Assembly (NCBI GenBank): GCA_022575985.1
Contig: JAKSXM010000142.1
Location: 2,666,001 to 2,730,000, forward strand
Source: Anagrus nilaparvatae
Lineage: Eukaryota; Arthropoda; Insecta; Hymenoptera; Mymaridae
DNA length: 64,000 nucleotides
Reading direction: 5' to 3'
The notes under the pieces: generated by a model
Told to the model about the DNA's origin: nothing
Seen by the model: only the letters and a program-made list of their open reading frames with translations
The model's database searches: none
In this document: piece by piece, positions 37,888 through 49,140 of the stretch
Layout: every line of letters begins with the position of its first letter
Position numbering within the stretch: the first letter of the stretch is position 1
Position numbers and translations under genes: made by a program

Positions 37888-38228
37888 ATGGAACATGTTC
37901 ATATGCAGGGGGATGTTTTCAAGCATGTCATTTTGGGAGAAAGTCAATTGTGCCATATTTAGGGGTTGGTCATTTTCCCTGAGGGTCATAGAATTATCAA
38001 GGTTTAGGAACATTCTAATAATTTTGATATAGGGACCTAAAATAATTCAGGTTTAGAAACTTAGAATAATCCAAGTTTAGTAATTTAGAATAATTTTTAT
38101 AAAGGGGTATAGAATAATAAGGATTTTAGGAGATTAAAATTATTAAAGGCTTCAAGATTGAAAATATAAAATTTAAACATGTTCCATGTTATTTGTTTGT
38201 GAGTTCACAAACCAGCTGTAAGTTTTTT
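37888..38228 (+). mobile_element. CATGGAACATGTT family element, copy D
   Basis: The left motif is CATGGAACATGTTC; the right end reads 'aaacatgttccatgtt' then 'tgtgagttcacaaaccagct' and 'gtaag'. The reverse complement of the right end matches the left end of copy A, including GGTTTGTG. The interior is a ~25-bp array around 'aaacttagaataatccaagt'. About 341 bp, non-coding. Confidence 0.65.
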
Positions 38229-38269
38229 AATCTAGAGATTTTAAAGCTTCAGAATAAAACTTATTCTTT

Positions 38270-38375
38270 AAAACTGGTTTGTGTTCGTTCATTGGTTCGG
38301 CCCTAATGATGAAACACATAAACAGGCAGACACATAAATCAATTTTCTAATATATTTAGTAGTAGTAAGATTTGT
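38270..38375 (+). repeat. Possible retroelement tail
   Basis: 'ttggttcggccctaatgatg' followed by 'aacaggcagacacataaatc' and 'tctaatatatttagtagtag' resembles the ACAGACAGACA...TAATATATTAGTA tail common to many insect retroelement 3' ends. I recognise this from general experience, not from a search. The minus-strand open frame at 38289-38537 overlaps it. Confidence 0.3.
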
Positions 38376-41115
38376 ATTTTTTGCTAATTGTTTAATTATT
38401 TTGGGCGATATAGAGTTAACTACACAGAACTGCCTACGACTGCCTATTGGAAAATGGCTGATACTTTCGAAATCGTTTTTAGTGACCCAAAAGCATCTCA
38501 GAAATCTGTCTGTATATTCCACTTTTATTAATTTCAAAAAACTGTAAAAGAGTGAAGTAACTTTAAAGGATTCGATTTTTAAAGCTTATTTACTGTTTCA
38601 AAGGATAATTCCGAAGTAACTGTCTGTGCTTGCATAGGTTTCTTGAAGGTTTCTTCTACCCAAGGAAGCAAAAATTGGACCTGAATCCATAAAAAAAACA
38701 CAAAAAACTCCAAGTAAATCCGAGCATTTCCAGTAGTATGCTGCAGCCCCACAAAAAACTTCAGACCCTGCGTTTCGGACTTCCGTTTACGAAAAAGACT
38801 TTCTAGGGTCCACAACTGAATTAAAAAACAAAATTTTATGATTATGAGTGGGCTTTGTAAGAAAATTCCCAACTTTAAATTCAGTGCTTATAATTTTGCA
38901 TAAAACATTCATATTTAAAAAAAATATTACCTTTTATTATTACTATTTCAAATCTAATAAAAAAACACTTAAGATTTTTTTTTTTTTTAGTTAATCAGTG
39001 AAAATAAAGAAAAAAAAAATTTCATTTAAGAGAAGGCTTAAAAGTTTTTTTTTTCTATTTCTTGTATTATATAGACAAAAAAAAATGAGGTCAATATATA
39101 ATGAAATATAAAGATCACAAAACTTATATTGCAATAAAAAAAAAGTCTATAAGGATAGAATAATAATAATAATAAGTTTTTTTTATAGGAGGAAAAGAAT
39201 TTTTATATTACTAAAATTCTAGTATCCTTTAAATTTATTTTATAAAATATATAGAAAATTATATAATGAATCTTTTTATAAATTTTATACATTTATGATA
39301 TATTTTTGGTATGTACCTGTAGCTCAAATTTTTTGGTAATTAACAAATTTTACTAGTTTTTGAAGCCAGTAAATCTACCAGTACCAAAAATTCTGTTAAC
39401 AAAAGTACTTGAATAAAGGAGTTGGGTTTAATTAGGTGTAAGATAATATGTGTCAGACGATATGTAAATACGTCTCTGAGGATTGAGTTCCACATGTATA
39501 ATATAACCGTTCAATGTAAATACCAGTTAGCATACATAAAAAAACTGGAAAATAGAGCACCATTTTACATAAGAACATGAATTAAATGTAAATTTATGTT
39601 AAATCATTTTATTAATTGATAATATCAATTTATAAAAAATATTTTTCATATTAATCTTAATTTTGAGTTAATCTAGGTAAAATCATTTATTTCTTATTCA
39701 TCATCATGTTCATATATATCAATCTTGAAAATTTTGACAAATAAAATTCTTCACATAAAATATATTATTTTTCAAAAAATACCTATTTCCTTTTTTTTAA
39801 TCATCAAAATGGATGTATAAAATATTAATGACTATCATATATATTTTCTTACTTAACCTTAATTATGAAACATTTATATTATTCTAGCATGTATGACTTG
39901 AAAAAATAGGTATTTCATATGTATATGGATATATATTAGACTGATAGTTATTTTTTAAAATTTATTGGATTTTTTATTAAAAAGTGAAATTTAGGGCCAT
40001 TTACTAAGTAATAGGTTTTCAAAATTTAGGCTCATTCCAGGATTGACTGAAAATAAAATTTTTTCAAAAAGTAGATCCATATATTTGAAGGAAACACTTT
40101 TAATCTAGTAACTGAGCTATAATTTTAAAAATTCTGTTTTTTAAATATTTACACCTAACTTTACTTGGTGCCCTAAAAAAGCAATTTTTTAGAATAACTA
40201 CCAGGCTAATATGCATGAAATATATATTTATTAAATTTAGCTAGAAAACTAAAAAATTATATAAAGAAATCACATTTATATCTCTTTTCTTCTTAATTTC
40301 GTATAATTTATAGTATTAATAAATTATGTTACAATACATAAAAATATACATTTTTACAGAGGGTTGATTTGATTCTACATATACAGATATATCACAGTGT
40401 TTATAGTTAATTTATATATACATATGAGTAATTCCAACATATTTATTTACTGTACTGAAAATCGTAAAATTTGGCTTCTGCAAGGATTCAAATTTTTAAT
40501 TTTGCACTACAAAAATTTCAAAACGAGGGTGGATTCTACAGAGATTTTTAAATCTCGAAGCTTAGTGGCTGTATTTTTTATTAGATCTTTTTTAAATTTC
40601 ATATTTTTTTTAACAGTCCTTACTTTTTAGAACCGGTCATTAAATTTCTGATTTACGATTTTGTAAGGTTTCTAAAATTTCATTCAAAAATAATTTCTTA
40701 TATGCTTCAGAATCTCAAAATTAATAAATTTACCCATATACATAGTTTAGATAATAAATACAAATTTTATTAAATCAAAAAAATATATATTTTAATCTAA
40801 TATTTTATTGGATTTCTTAATTATATACGTGAGTTATGCGTACTTGTAACGAAAAAACAAAAAATAATATATAAATCATATTAATTTTATAATTGAAAAG
40901 AATAAATTAGTATGAAATAAATCTTATGATTTGCTATTTTAATTATTACATGAAAATAATTTCAAATCTTATTAATTATTGGAAATTTAGCCAGCAGGTT
41001 AAAATGTTCGTTTTGTCATGATGAAATTTTCGAACATATTTTACCAGTAGGTACTATGTAAAATTAAATCTCTTGTTGGGATAAAAATTGAAACTTGTAT
41101 TAGTAACCATCACTG
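38376..41115. other. Gene-free stretch
   Basis: The minus-strand open frame at 38579-38872 (97 codons) lies in the least A/T-rich part but has no recognisable domain. The open frame at 40397-40630 is hydrophobic and low-complexity. No repeats with clear ends seen. Confidence 0.45.
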
Positions 41116-41127
41116 CTCATTATTGAT

Positions 41128-41208
41128 ACTGGGGGTCCAGGGGGGAGGGTAAAGCCACCCTGGTGGGTGTTAGGGTGAGCGAAGCGAGCCTGAGGTAGCA
41201 AGCAAAAA
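41128..41208. other. Short GC-rich island
   Basis: About 80 bp of strongly G-rich sequence in A/T-rich DNA: 'gggggtccaggggggagggt' then 'gccaccctggtgggtgttag' and 'gagcgaagcgagcctgaggt'. CCAGGG and CCCTGG can pair. GAGCGAAGCGAG is a self-similar word often seen in short interspersed repeats. Origin unknown. Confidence 0.45.
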
Positions 41209-41276
41209 TTAAAAAAAATAAATAAAGTCATTAAATATTTGAAAAACATTTTTCGCAGGCTTGTGTTAATAAGTTA

Positions 41277-41373
41277 CACTGAAAAAAATCCATTTTTTTT
41301 CAATTTTCTTTATATTTCAGTTTGAAAAATCCGTTGACCACAAGCAGAATTCTGATAATCATAAACGAAAGTG
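41277..41373. mobile_element. CACTGAAAAA family element, short copy
   Basis: Begins CACTGAAAAAAATCCATTTT after TA (41275-41276) and appears to end 'ataaacgaaagtg' before TA (41374-41375). About 97 bp; the right end is diverged. Confidence 0.4.
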
Positions 41374-41375
41374 TA

Positions 41376-43812
41376 CTAAAAGATTAGTACTGATATTATT
41401 ACTCATTTTAGATTTTTTTTTTTTTGAAATAAAATGCACTTTTAATGCTCTACTTTATGAACAAAATAAGTATTTTCTTTGCCCAGAATAAGAGCTTCTT
41501 TTTGTTAAAATTATTCACAGAATTTTGATTTCACAATACTTCACCATTTTCAAGCTACTTTTTATCTGATAAGAAAATTTTATCATATTTTCCTTAGATG
41601 AGAGATTTTGTCTTACTTTGAAAGGTAAAATCAGTGTTTGGAGTCGGTATTTGGGTGGACTGATATTTAGAGGTTCTGATTTTATTTGTAGAACCAAAAA
41701 ACTGGTCAGAAATTTAGAGGTGGTCGTAAAAAGATCCTAATTTGAAATTCAACTGTTGGTACACATTATATATTAGACCACGGTTAAATTTTGATTATTT
41801 TCATTATTTTTATCTTATTTACTCAATATTTACGTAAGCTTGAAAAAATAAATTTCTGTAAGCTTTAGCTATATTTTAAATTCTTATTTTCAAGCTTGTA
41901 ACCTAAATTTAAATTTAAATCAATCTTTTTGATATAAAATTTGTTTTATGGTTAATCAATAAAGAAACCAATATTCACTAAAAACTTACAAAACTGCCTG
42001 ACATCGTAAAATTTATTCAAATTTAATACTTTTTTTTTTACACATGTAAGCAAAAAAATACTTTTCAGCAAATATTTCAGCATGAAATTACTAAATTTAG
42101 CTAAAAACTCTTTATTTTTACAACCATGTTTTAATTTAAAATTTTACAACTAAAAGAAAAAAAAAAATAACTTTTTTTAAATAAATTACCCTTCAAAAAG
42201 TTTAACAGTAAAGCTTTTAATTTTCATTTATAACTCTAAAAACCTGCTAAAATAATTAAACTCTTATAATATATCCCAGTGTAATAAAAACAAACAAAAC
42301 AAAAAAATTTAAAAAACAATTTTTACAAAAAATTTGATATTATTATTATTAAAAAAAACAGTGACCTAGAAAAAAAAAAGTTACTCAATATTTTAATGAT
42401 AATAAAATATAAATTATAACATAAAATCTTATTAAGGAAATTATTAACCTCCTAACTAACACTACAATTTCCTTAACTTCTTACCTTTTTTTTTTTTTAT
42501 TTTAACTAGAGTTGAAGTAGATAGAAGTAACCCATCTAATAATAATTTTCTTCCTATGACTTTGAACTATATAAATTTTTCTTTTTTAATTACAAAATGT
42601 TTTAATTTTCTTAAACGTCTTTTTTAGACAATAAAACACTTGGTTTTTATTTTTATCTGAATATTTTTCTATTATAAAATAACAAATGTCACTTTTTTTA
42701 AAATAAATTACAGGTTGCATAAACACTTGAACATATTTCACCGGCTTTTTTTTTAAACACTTGTTTTATATGTACACAAAAATTGTTTTAATGAAAAATG
42801 ATACAGGAGTAGCACTATTTATTCACAAGATGCATGATGAAAAATTTTCTTTATTCTATTTTTCAAAAAAAAATAATAGAAAAAATAAAAAAATTACATG
42901 AAAATTTAAGTTTTTAAAATGACGAATTTTCTGGCTGATCAAGCTCAAGAAAAATCACACAATTATTCAAAAAACCGAACAGAAAAAATGTACTAAAAAA
43001 ACTAAAGAAAAAATATTAAATAATCCGCTTATAATATGATAATAGCAGCATGTTTGCTTTATGACTGACCCACGCGAGTAAAACAAGTTTATGTGATACC
43101 GGGCTATATTTTCTGTATGTATGCTTGAGTAGGAAAAGTTAAATGAAAAAATATATATATCTAAAGCTCAAAAAGCGCAAGCGCTGTAATTTTCTCTCTT
43201 AAAACTAGATATACAACTATTATAATATTGTAAACAAAATTTTCTATGTAGTTTTAATTTTATTATTAATTATGTGTCTCTAAAATTTTGGCTTTTGTAA
43301 ATTACAAATGAAATTTTGCAATTTTTATTATGTTAATTTATTCAATGAAATTTATTATTTCGGACTCGTGTATTTTAATGTAATTTCAAAAAATTGTATA
43401 TTTTCTTTTTTAAAAAAACAAAATTCATGTATACACGTTAAATTTTATGTTAACAGCTTTATCCATACAATGTAATTGCTAAATTCACTTAAGTATAAAA
43501 AGCTATTGAAATAAATTACAGCTGTAACAATTTAATTTAAAAAAAAAAAAAATGGATAAAATAAAAATATTTTAAGGTAATTAACTTGTCATATTATGAT
43601 AATATACTTTATCAGAGAATGTATCTGGCACCTCGAGAATCCCTTTTGGTTTTCAATATACAAAGCTCACTTGAGATAAGCAAACTTTGTTCAAGAGGTC
43701 TATTCATTCGTACTAAAATGTAAACATATAACATTAAATACATTTTAGGACATAGAACATTATTTATGAGCTTTGTATTGTCTTATTTTATTACCAAATT
43801 TTAAATATTAAA
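41376..43812. other. AT-rich DNA without genes
   Basis: Nothing supported. The minus-strand open frame at 41515-41697 is short and featureless. Confidence 0.5.
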
Positions 43813-44282
43813 AATGGAACGTGATTATTGGGAGGGGTACCCTGGGGATCTGAAAATCAAATGGGGTGTTATTGATTTTAATTTTATTATTGTTTTTTTA
43901 ATATTATTAAATTAATTTTAATTATTATTAATTTTTTTACTAATTATGTGTTTGATTTAAGGAAGGGGGGGTCAAATGAGACTTAGAATATTTTTGATTT
44001 AGGGACCTAGAAAAATCTGGGTTTAGGGGCCTAGAGTAATTTTAATTTAGGAATTTAGAATAATTCAGGTTTAGGGGCTTAGAATAATATGGGTTTAGGG
44101 AATCAGAAATATTTGAATTTAGAATTATAACATTAAATAAGGGTAATAATTACAAATTATAAAAATAGAAAATTATATTGTAACTTTGCATAACATTTAT
44201 GCATTGTACCCAGCATTTAGCTGTAAGTAAACAATTAAACATGTTCCATGCATTGAGATTGTGTTTACAGAAACCGATAATA
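43813..44282 (+). mobile_element. CATGGAACATGTT family element, copy E
   Basis: Left motif 'atggaacgtg', then G-rich sequence ('gggaggggtaccctgggga'), an A/T insertion, and an array of about five ~25-bp units ('ttaggggcttagaataatat'). The right end reads 'aaacatgttccatgcattga' and 'tgtgtttacagaaaccgat', the inverse of 'atcggtttctgtaaacaca', matching the family left end. About 470 bp. The open frame at 44199-44405 overlaps the right end and is not a gene. Confidence 0.6.
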
Positions 44283-44600
44283 ATTTTTTTTCTTCATTTC
44301 ATGCAAATTTTGCCTTTTTTTAGAACTATTTACAGCGATGGCCACTACTTTTGTAAACCGAATTACAACCATCCTAATTATATGATGAAAAAAAATACCT
44401 CATAACTATCGTTTATTCTAATGTGTCTCCTGGGCTTAGAAATACAGTTTTCAATGTTATTAAATCAGGTTTTTATGAAATTATGATAGTAAATAAGGCT
44501 TTTCGGGCTGGTCACGTGACAGGGAGGTTCTTGTGGAAAACAAACATAAATTTAGATGGAGATTAAGACTAGTTGTTCCACAAAAATTTCATACTCAACG

Positions 44601-44782
44601 GGGGGTATTTTACGGGATTTGAGGATTTGTGGATTTGCAAATCCCACTTGGATTTGAAGGGATTTGATGGGATTTGATGGGATTTGATGGGATTTGAATG
44701 GGATTTGAATGGATTTGAATGGATTTTAATGGTTTTTAATTCATTTGAATGCATTTGGGATTTGCAAATCCACTCAAATCCA
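44601..44782 (+). repeat. GGATTTGAATG minisatellite, left copy
   Basis: Outer end 'gggtattttacgggatttga', then the palindrome GGATTTGCAAATCC, then about 10 units of a 10-11-bp word (gggatttgat / ggatttgaat), closing with a second GGATTTGCAAATCC-like palindrome. Inverted relative to 52911-53038, with both outer ends facing away from the 46-52.6-kb element. Confidence 0.7.
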
Positions 44783-44889
44783 AGGAAAAACCTTAAAATT
44801 GTAATTACGCATTATATTATAGTAAGCGTCCAACGCAATATGTTTTTTACACTCCATAAATGAAGATTACATTCTTTGTATGTGTTTTA

Positions 44890-45575
44890 TGTTTTTGATC
44901 ATGAGTCCGGGCATTGCAAAGCCCCAAAGTTGTGTTGTCCGACCATAATGGTCAAAAAACTGACCATGCTAGGGCTTTTGTGCGATAATTAATCTGAGCA
45001 TGAATATAAAATAACAGTTCAAAATACCATTGTTGATATTTTTTTGGTAGCTGATTACGAAAATTAGAGTTACAAAATCCTCAGGTTATGTGGAATGCCC
45101 ATAATGGGCAGAAGCTGCCCATTTTAGGGCCTTTTTGCGAAAATCTAAGTAAAATCTTTAAATAACCTTCTAATAACCTTTCTAAATACTGTCTTGTATA
45201 CTTTTTGACTGCTGATTACGAAAATCAGGGTCCCGTAATCCTAAGGTTGAATTGTATGCCCATAATAGGCAAAAGCTGCCTATTTTAGAACTTTCATGAT
45301 AAACTAATTATAAAAAAATTTGAATAAACGCTCAAAGTACGGTCTTATACATGTTTTTTGGGTCGCTAATTTCGAAAATCGGGGTACTGAAATCCTATCG
45401 CTGTGTAATATGCTCATAATGGGCAATAGTTCCCCCTTTTTAGGGCTTTTGCGCGATAGTCTAAGTGTAAACTTTGAATAATCGTTCAAAACGGTTCAAA
45501 TTACCAACATATGTGTTTTGGGTTGCTGATTACAAAAATCAGGATCTTAAAATTCTACAGTACTGTTATCTGCCT
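44890..45575 (+). repeat. Four tandem ~158-bp units with GCTGATTACGAAAAT
   Basis: The GCTGATTACGAAAAT motif starts at 45050, 45211, 45364 (variant) and 45525, spacing 161, 153 and 161 bp. Each unit also has 'cccataatgggcagaagctg' and 'tagggcttttgcgcgata' forms. CATAATGGGCA and TGCCCATTTTAG are partly self-complementary. The units are related to the modules inside the CTCCAGTCA elements, but no CTCCAGTCA end is seen here. The minus-strand open frame at 45304-45489 is within the repeat. Confidence 0.65.
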
Positions 45576-45578
45576 TAA

Positions 45579-45652
45579 CCCCTTTACGTGCAGTCCCGAG
45601 TAAAGTCGGGGCAATAACATGGAATTATTATACTTAAGGTACGTAGGGGGGG
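45579..45652. mobile_element. Minimal piggyBac-type element, TTAA target site
   Basis: Flanked by TTAA on both sides (45575-45578 and 45653-45656). The left end reads CCCCTTTACGTGC, the right end GTACGTAGGGGGGG, imperfect inverted repeats. The left end is followed by the hairpin CCCGAGTAAAGTCGGG. TTAA duplication and CCC-starting ends are typical of the piggyBac superfamily. About 74 bp, so strongly internally deleted; no transposase. Chance TTAA flanks in A/T-rich DNA are the main caution. Confidence 0.5.
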
Positions 45653-45656
45653 TTAA

Positions 45657-45876
45657 GAGGGCAATAACCAATCCCTCGAGGGGTACATAGCAGTAGACTG
45701 CGCAAGAGTTCCGCGCCAGTTCAGTGGCAGTTTTATAAAAACTGTAATGCGCGAGTTCGTTAAAGTTTTAGACAGTTCCGCGGCAGTTCGGCCAGAGTTT
45801 TAAGCGACGCGCGGAAAAGTGGGGGACGCGCCGTTTTTAGGGTTTATAGGGTATGCGGTGCTAGTTTTGGACTTGG
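45657..45876. other. GC-richer unassigned stretch
   Basis: About 220 bp with words such as 'ctgcgcaagagttccgcgcc', 'gacagttccgcggcagttcg' and 'gacgcgcggaaaagtggggg'. 'agttccgcg' recurs three times. No open frame or tRNA-like boxes. Could be part of the host locus or of an older element. Confidence 0.45.
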
Positions 45877-45936
<60 letters not shown>

Positions 45937-45937
45937 T
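45877..45937 (+). repeat. (ATT)n microsatellite
   Basis: About 20 uninterrupted ATT units, just outside the left arm of the large inverted element. Confidence 0.9.
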
Positions 45938-46730
45938 ATTAAATAATTAATTTTATTTATTTAAATAATTTATTTATTTGTTTTAACTAATTTTATTTGT
46001 CAAAAATAGGAGCAAACGTAGATTTCTCGATATACTTATAGAATTATAAGATTTTTATTTTGCAAAAACATTTTTCTACAACCCACGTCATAAACTAATT
46101 TGTAAATTAATTTAAAAAAAAAATTAAAAAATAGGTTCTTTCTTTTTCAAACAGGTTTTAAGATTCTTATTTTATTTAGGGTACTTTTTTGATCCAATTA
46201 ATAAGTATTTATTTATTTATTTATTTAATGGAAGTTAGTGCAGGCATTACCGATGCACGATTACAATATTATACAATTTTAAATAAAAATGTGAAGCAGT
46301 AAAATTTGAAAATTTATAATAATAATAAATGTTTAAGTATTATCAAATTAAATATTATAACTTAATACATCTGAGAGTTAAATTATTAGATTTTTTTAAC
46401 CATTATGTTTTGAAAATCAAATCCTTGGGATCAAAAATTTGTGCACACATGAAGCAAATTTTATAATCTAATTTTTTTAGGCCTGTAAAATATTAATTAT
46501 TTATCGTTGTTTTAGTCTCTAATTGACCTGTATCTACTTAATAAAGTTCTGGCTTATTTAAACAACAGTAATATTTATAAATATAATTCTTTTAATTTTT
46601 TATCAATGATAAAGGATTCCGAGGTACTCGGTGTTTCTGCTGAAAAAATCTCCGAAAAAATTAACTAAATAATCAAGGGTCTATCATCAAAAAAAGACAC
46701 TTTAGAAATAGTATTTAATAAAAAAAATCA

Positions 46731-49140
46731 CACGTCTGGCCTTACACTAGCGTAGCCTAAGGAAATAGGCTATAATAAGAAACGACACGTCAAGCTTTAT
46801 ACTAGTGTAACCTAAGCAAGTTGGCTATAATAATTAGCGACTCGTCAAGCCTTACACTAGCGTAACCTAAGGAAGTAGGCTATAATAAAATAACGACACG
46901 TCAAGCCTTACAGTAGCGTAACCTAAGGAAGTAGGCTATAATAAAATAACGACACGTCAAGCCTTACAGTAGCGTAACCTAAGAAAGTAGGCTATAATAA
47001 AAAACAACACGTCAAGCCTTACAGTAACGTAACCTAAGGAAGTAGGCTATAATAAAATAACGACACGTCAAGCCTTACAGTAGCGTAACCTAAGGAAGTA
47101 GGCTATAATAAAATAATGACACGTCAAGCCTTACAGTAGCGTAACCTAAGGAAGTAGGTTGTAATAAAATAACGACACGTCAAGCCTTACAGTAGCGTAA
47201 CCTAAGGAAGTAAGCTATAATAAAATAATGACACGTCAAGCCTTACAGTAGCGTAACCTAAGGAAGTAGGTTATAATAAAATAACGACACGTCAAGCCTT
47301 ACAGTAGCGTAACCTAAGGAAGTAGGCTATAATAAAAAACGACACGTCAAGCCTTACAGTAGCGTGACCTAAGGAAGTAGGCTATAATAATATAACGACA
47401 CGTCAAGCCTTACAGTAGCGTAACCTAAGGAAGTAGGCTATAATAAAATAATGACACGTCAAGCCTTACAGTAGCGTAACCTAAGGAAGTAGGTTATAAT
47501 AAAATAACGACACGTCAAGCCTTACAGTAGCGTAACTTAAGGAAGTAGGCTATAATAAGAAACGACACGTCAAGCCTTACAGTAGCGTAACCTAAGGAAG
47601 TAGGCTATAATAATATAACGACACGTCAAGCCTTAAAGTAGCGTAACCTAAGGAAGTAGGTTATAATAAAATAACGACACGTCAAGCCTTACAGTAGCGT
47701 AACCTAAGGAAGTAAGCTATAATAAAATAATGACACGTCAAGCCTTACAGTAGCGTAACCTAAGGAAGTAGGTTATAATAAAATAACGACACGTCAAGCC
47801 TTACAGTAGCGTAACCTAAGGAAGTAGGCTATAATAAAAAACGACACGTCAAGCCTTACAGTAGCGTGACCTAAGGAAGTAGGCTATAATAATATAACGA
47901 CACGTCAAGCCTTACAGTAGCGTAACCTAAGGAAGTAAGCTATAATAAAATAATGACACGTCAAGCCTTACAGTAGCGTAACCTAAGGAAGTAGGTTATA
48001 ATAAAATAACGACACGTCAAGCCTTACAGTAGCGTAACCTAAGGAAGTAGGCTATAATAAAAAACGACACGTCAAGCCTTACAGTAGCGTGACCTAAGGA
48101 AGTAGGCTATAATAATATAACGACACGTCAAGCCTTACAGTAGCGTAACCTAAGGAAGTAGGCTATAATAAAATAATGACACGTCAAGCCTTACAGTAGC
48201 GTAACCTAAGGAAGTAGGTTATAATAAAATAACGACACGTCAAGCCTTACAGTAGCGTAACTTAAGGAAGTAGGCTATAATAAGAAACGACACGTCAAGC
48301 CTTACAGTAGCGTAACCTAAGGAAGTAGGCTATAATAATATAACGACACGTCAAGCCTTAAAGTAGCGTAACCTAAGGAAGTAGGTTATAATAAAATAAC
48401 GACACGTCAAGCCTTACAGTAGCGTAACCTAAGGAAGTAAGCTATAATAAAATAATGACACGTCAAGCCTTACAGTAGCGTAACCTAAGGAAGTAGGTTA
48501 TAATAAAATAACGACACGTCAAGCCTTACAGTAGCGTAACCTAAGGAAGTAGGCTATAATAAAAAACGACACGTCAAGCCTTACAGTAGCGTGACCTAAG
48601 GAAGTAGGCTATAATAATATAACGACACGTCAAGCCTTACAGTAGCGTAACCTAAGGAAGTAGGCTATAATAAAATAATGACACGTCAAGCCTTACAGTA
48701 GCGTAACCTAAGGAAGTAGGTTATAATAAAATAACGACACGTCAAGCCTTACAGTAGCGTAACTTAAGGAAGTAGGCTATAATAAGAAACGACACGTCAA
48801 GCCTTACAGTAGCGTAACCTAAGGAAGTAGGCTATAATAATATAACGACACGTCAAGCCTTAAAGTAGCGTAACCTAAGGAAGTATAGTCTATATTAAAA
48901 AAACAACACGTCAAGCCTTACACTAGCGTAACCTAAGGAAGTAGGCTATAATAAAAAACGACAAGTCAAGCCTTACAGTAGCGTGACCTAAGGAAGTAGG
49001 CTATAATAATATAACGACACGTCAAGCCTTACAGTAACATAACCTAAGGAAGTAGGCTATAATAAGAAACGACACGTCAAGCCTTACAGTAGCGTAACCT
49101 AAGGAAGTAGGCTATAATAAAAAACACACGTCAAGCCTTA
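46731..49140 (+). repeat. Left array of ~56-bp units (about 43 copies)
   Basis: The unit reads 'cgacacgtcaagccttacag', 'tagcgtaacctaaggaagta', 'ggctataataaaataa', with 54-57-bp length variants in the A/T tail. The first three units are the most divergent ('ctggccttacactagcgtag', 'gtaacctaagcaagttggct'). Interior units differ by only a few substitutions and form higher-order blocks. Confidence 0.9.

Noticed and set aside
38579..38872. 97-codon minus-strand open frame
   Set aside because: No recognisable domain, signal peptide plus mature region, or neighbouring exon. Length is not remarkable for one of six frames over 64 kb.
46731..49140. 56-bp array as a centromeric satellite
   Set aside because: It is confined to the arms of one inverted element and does not extend as a megabase-type array within the window.
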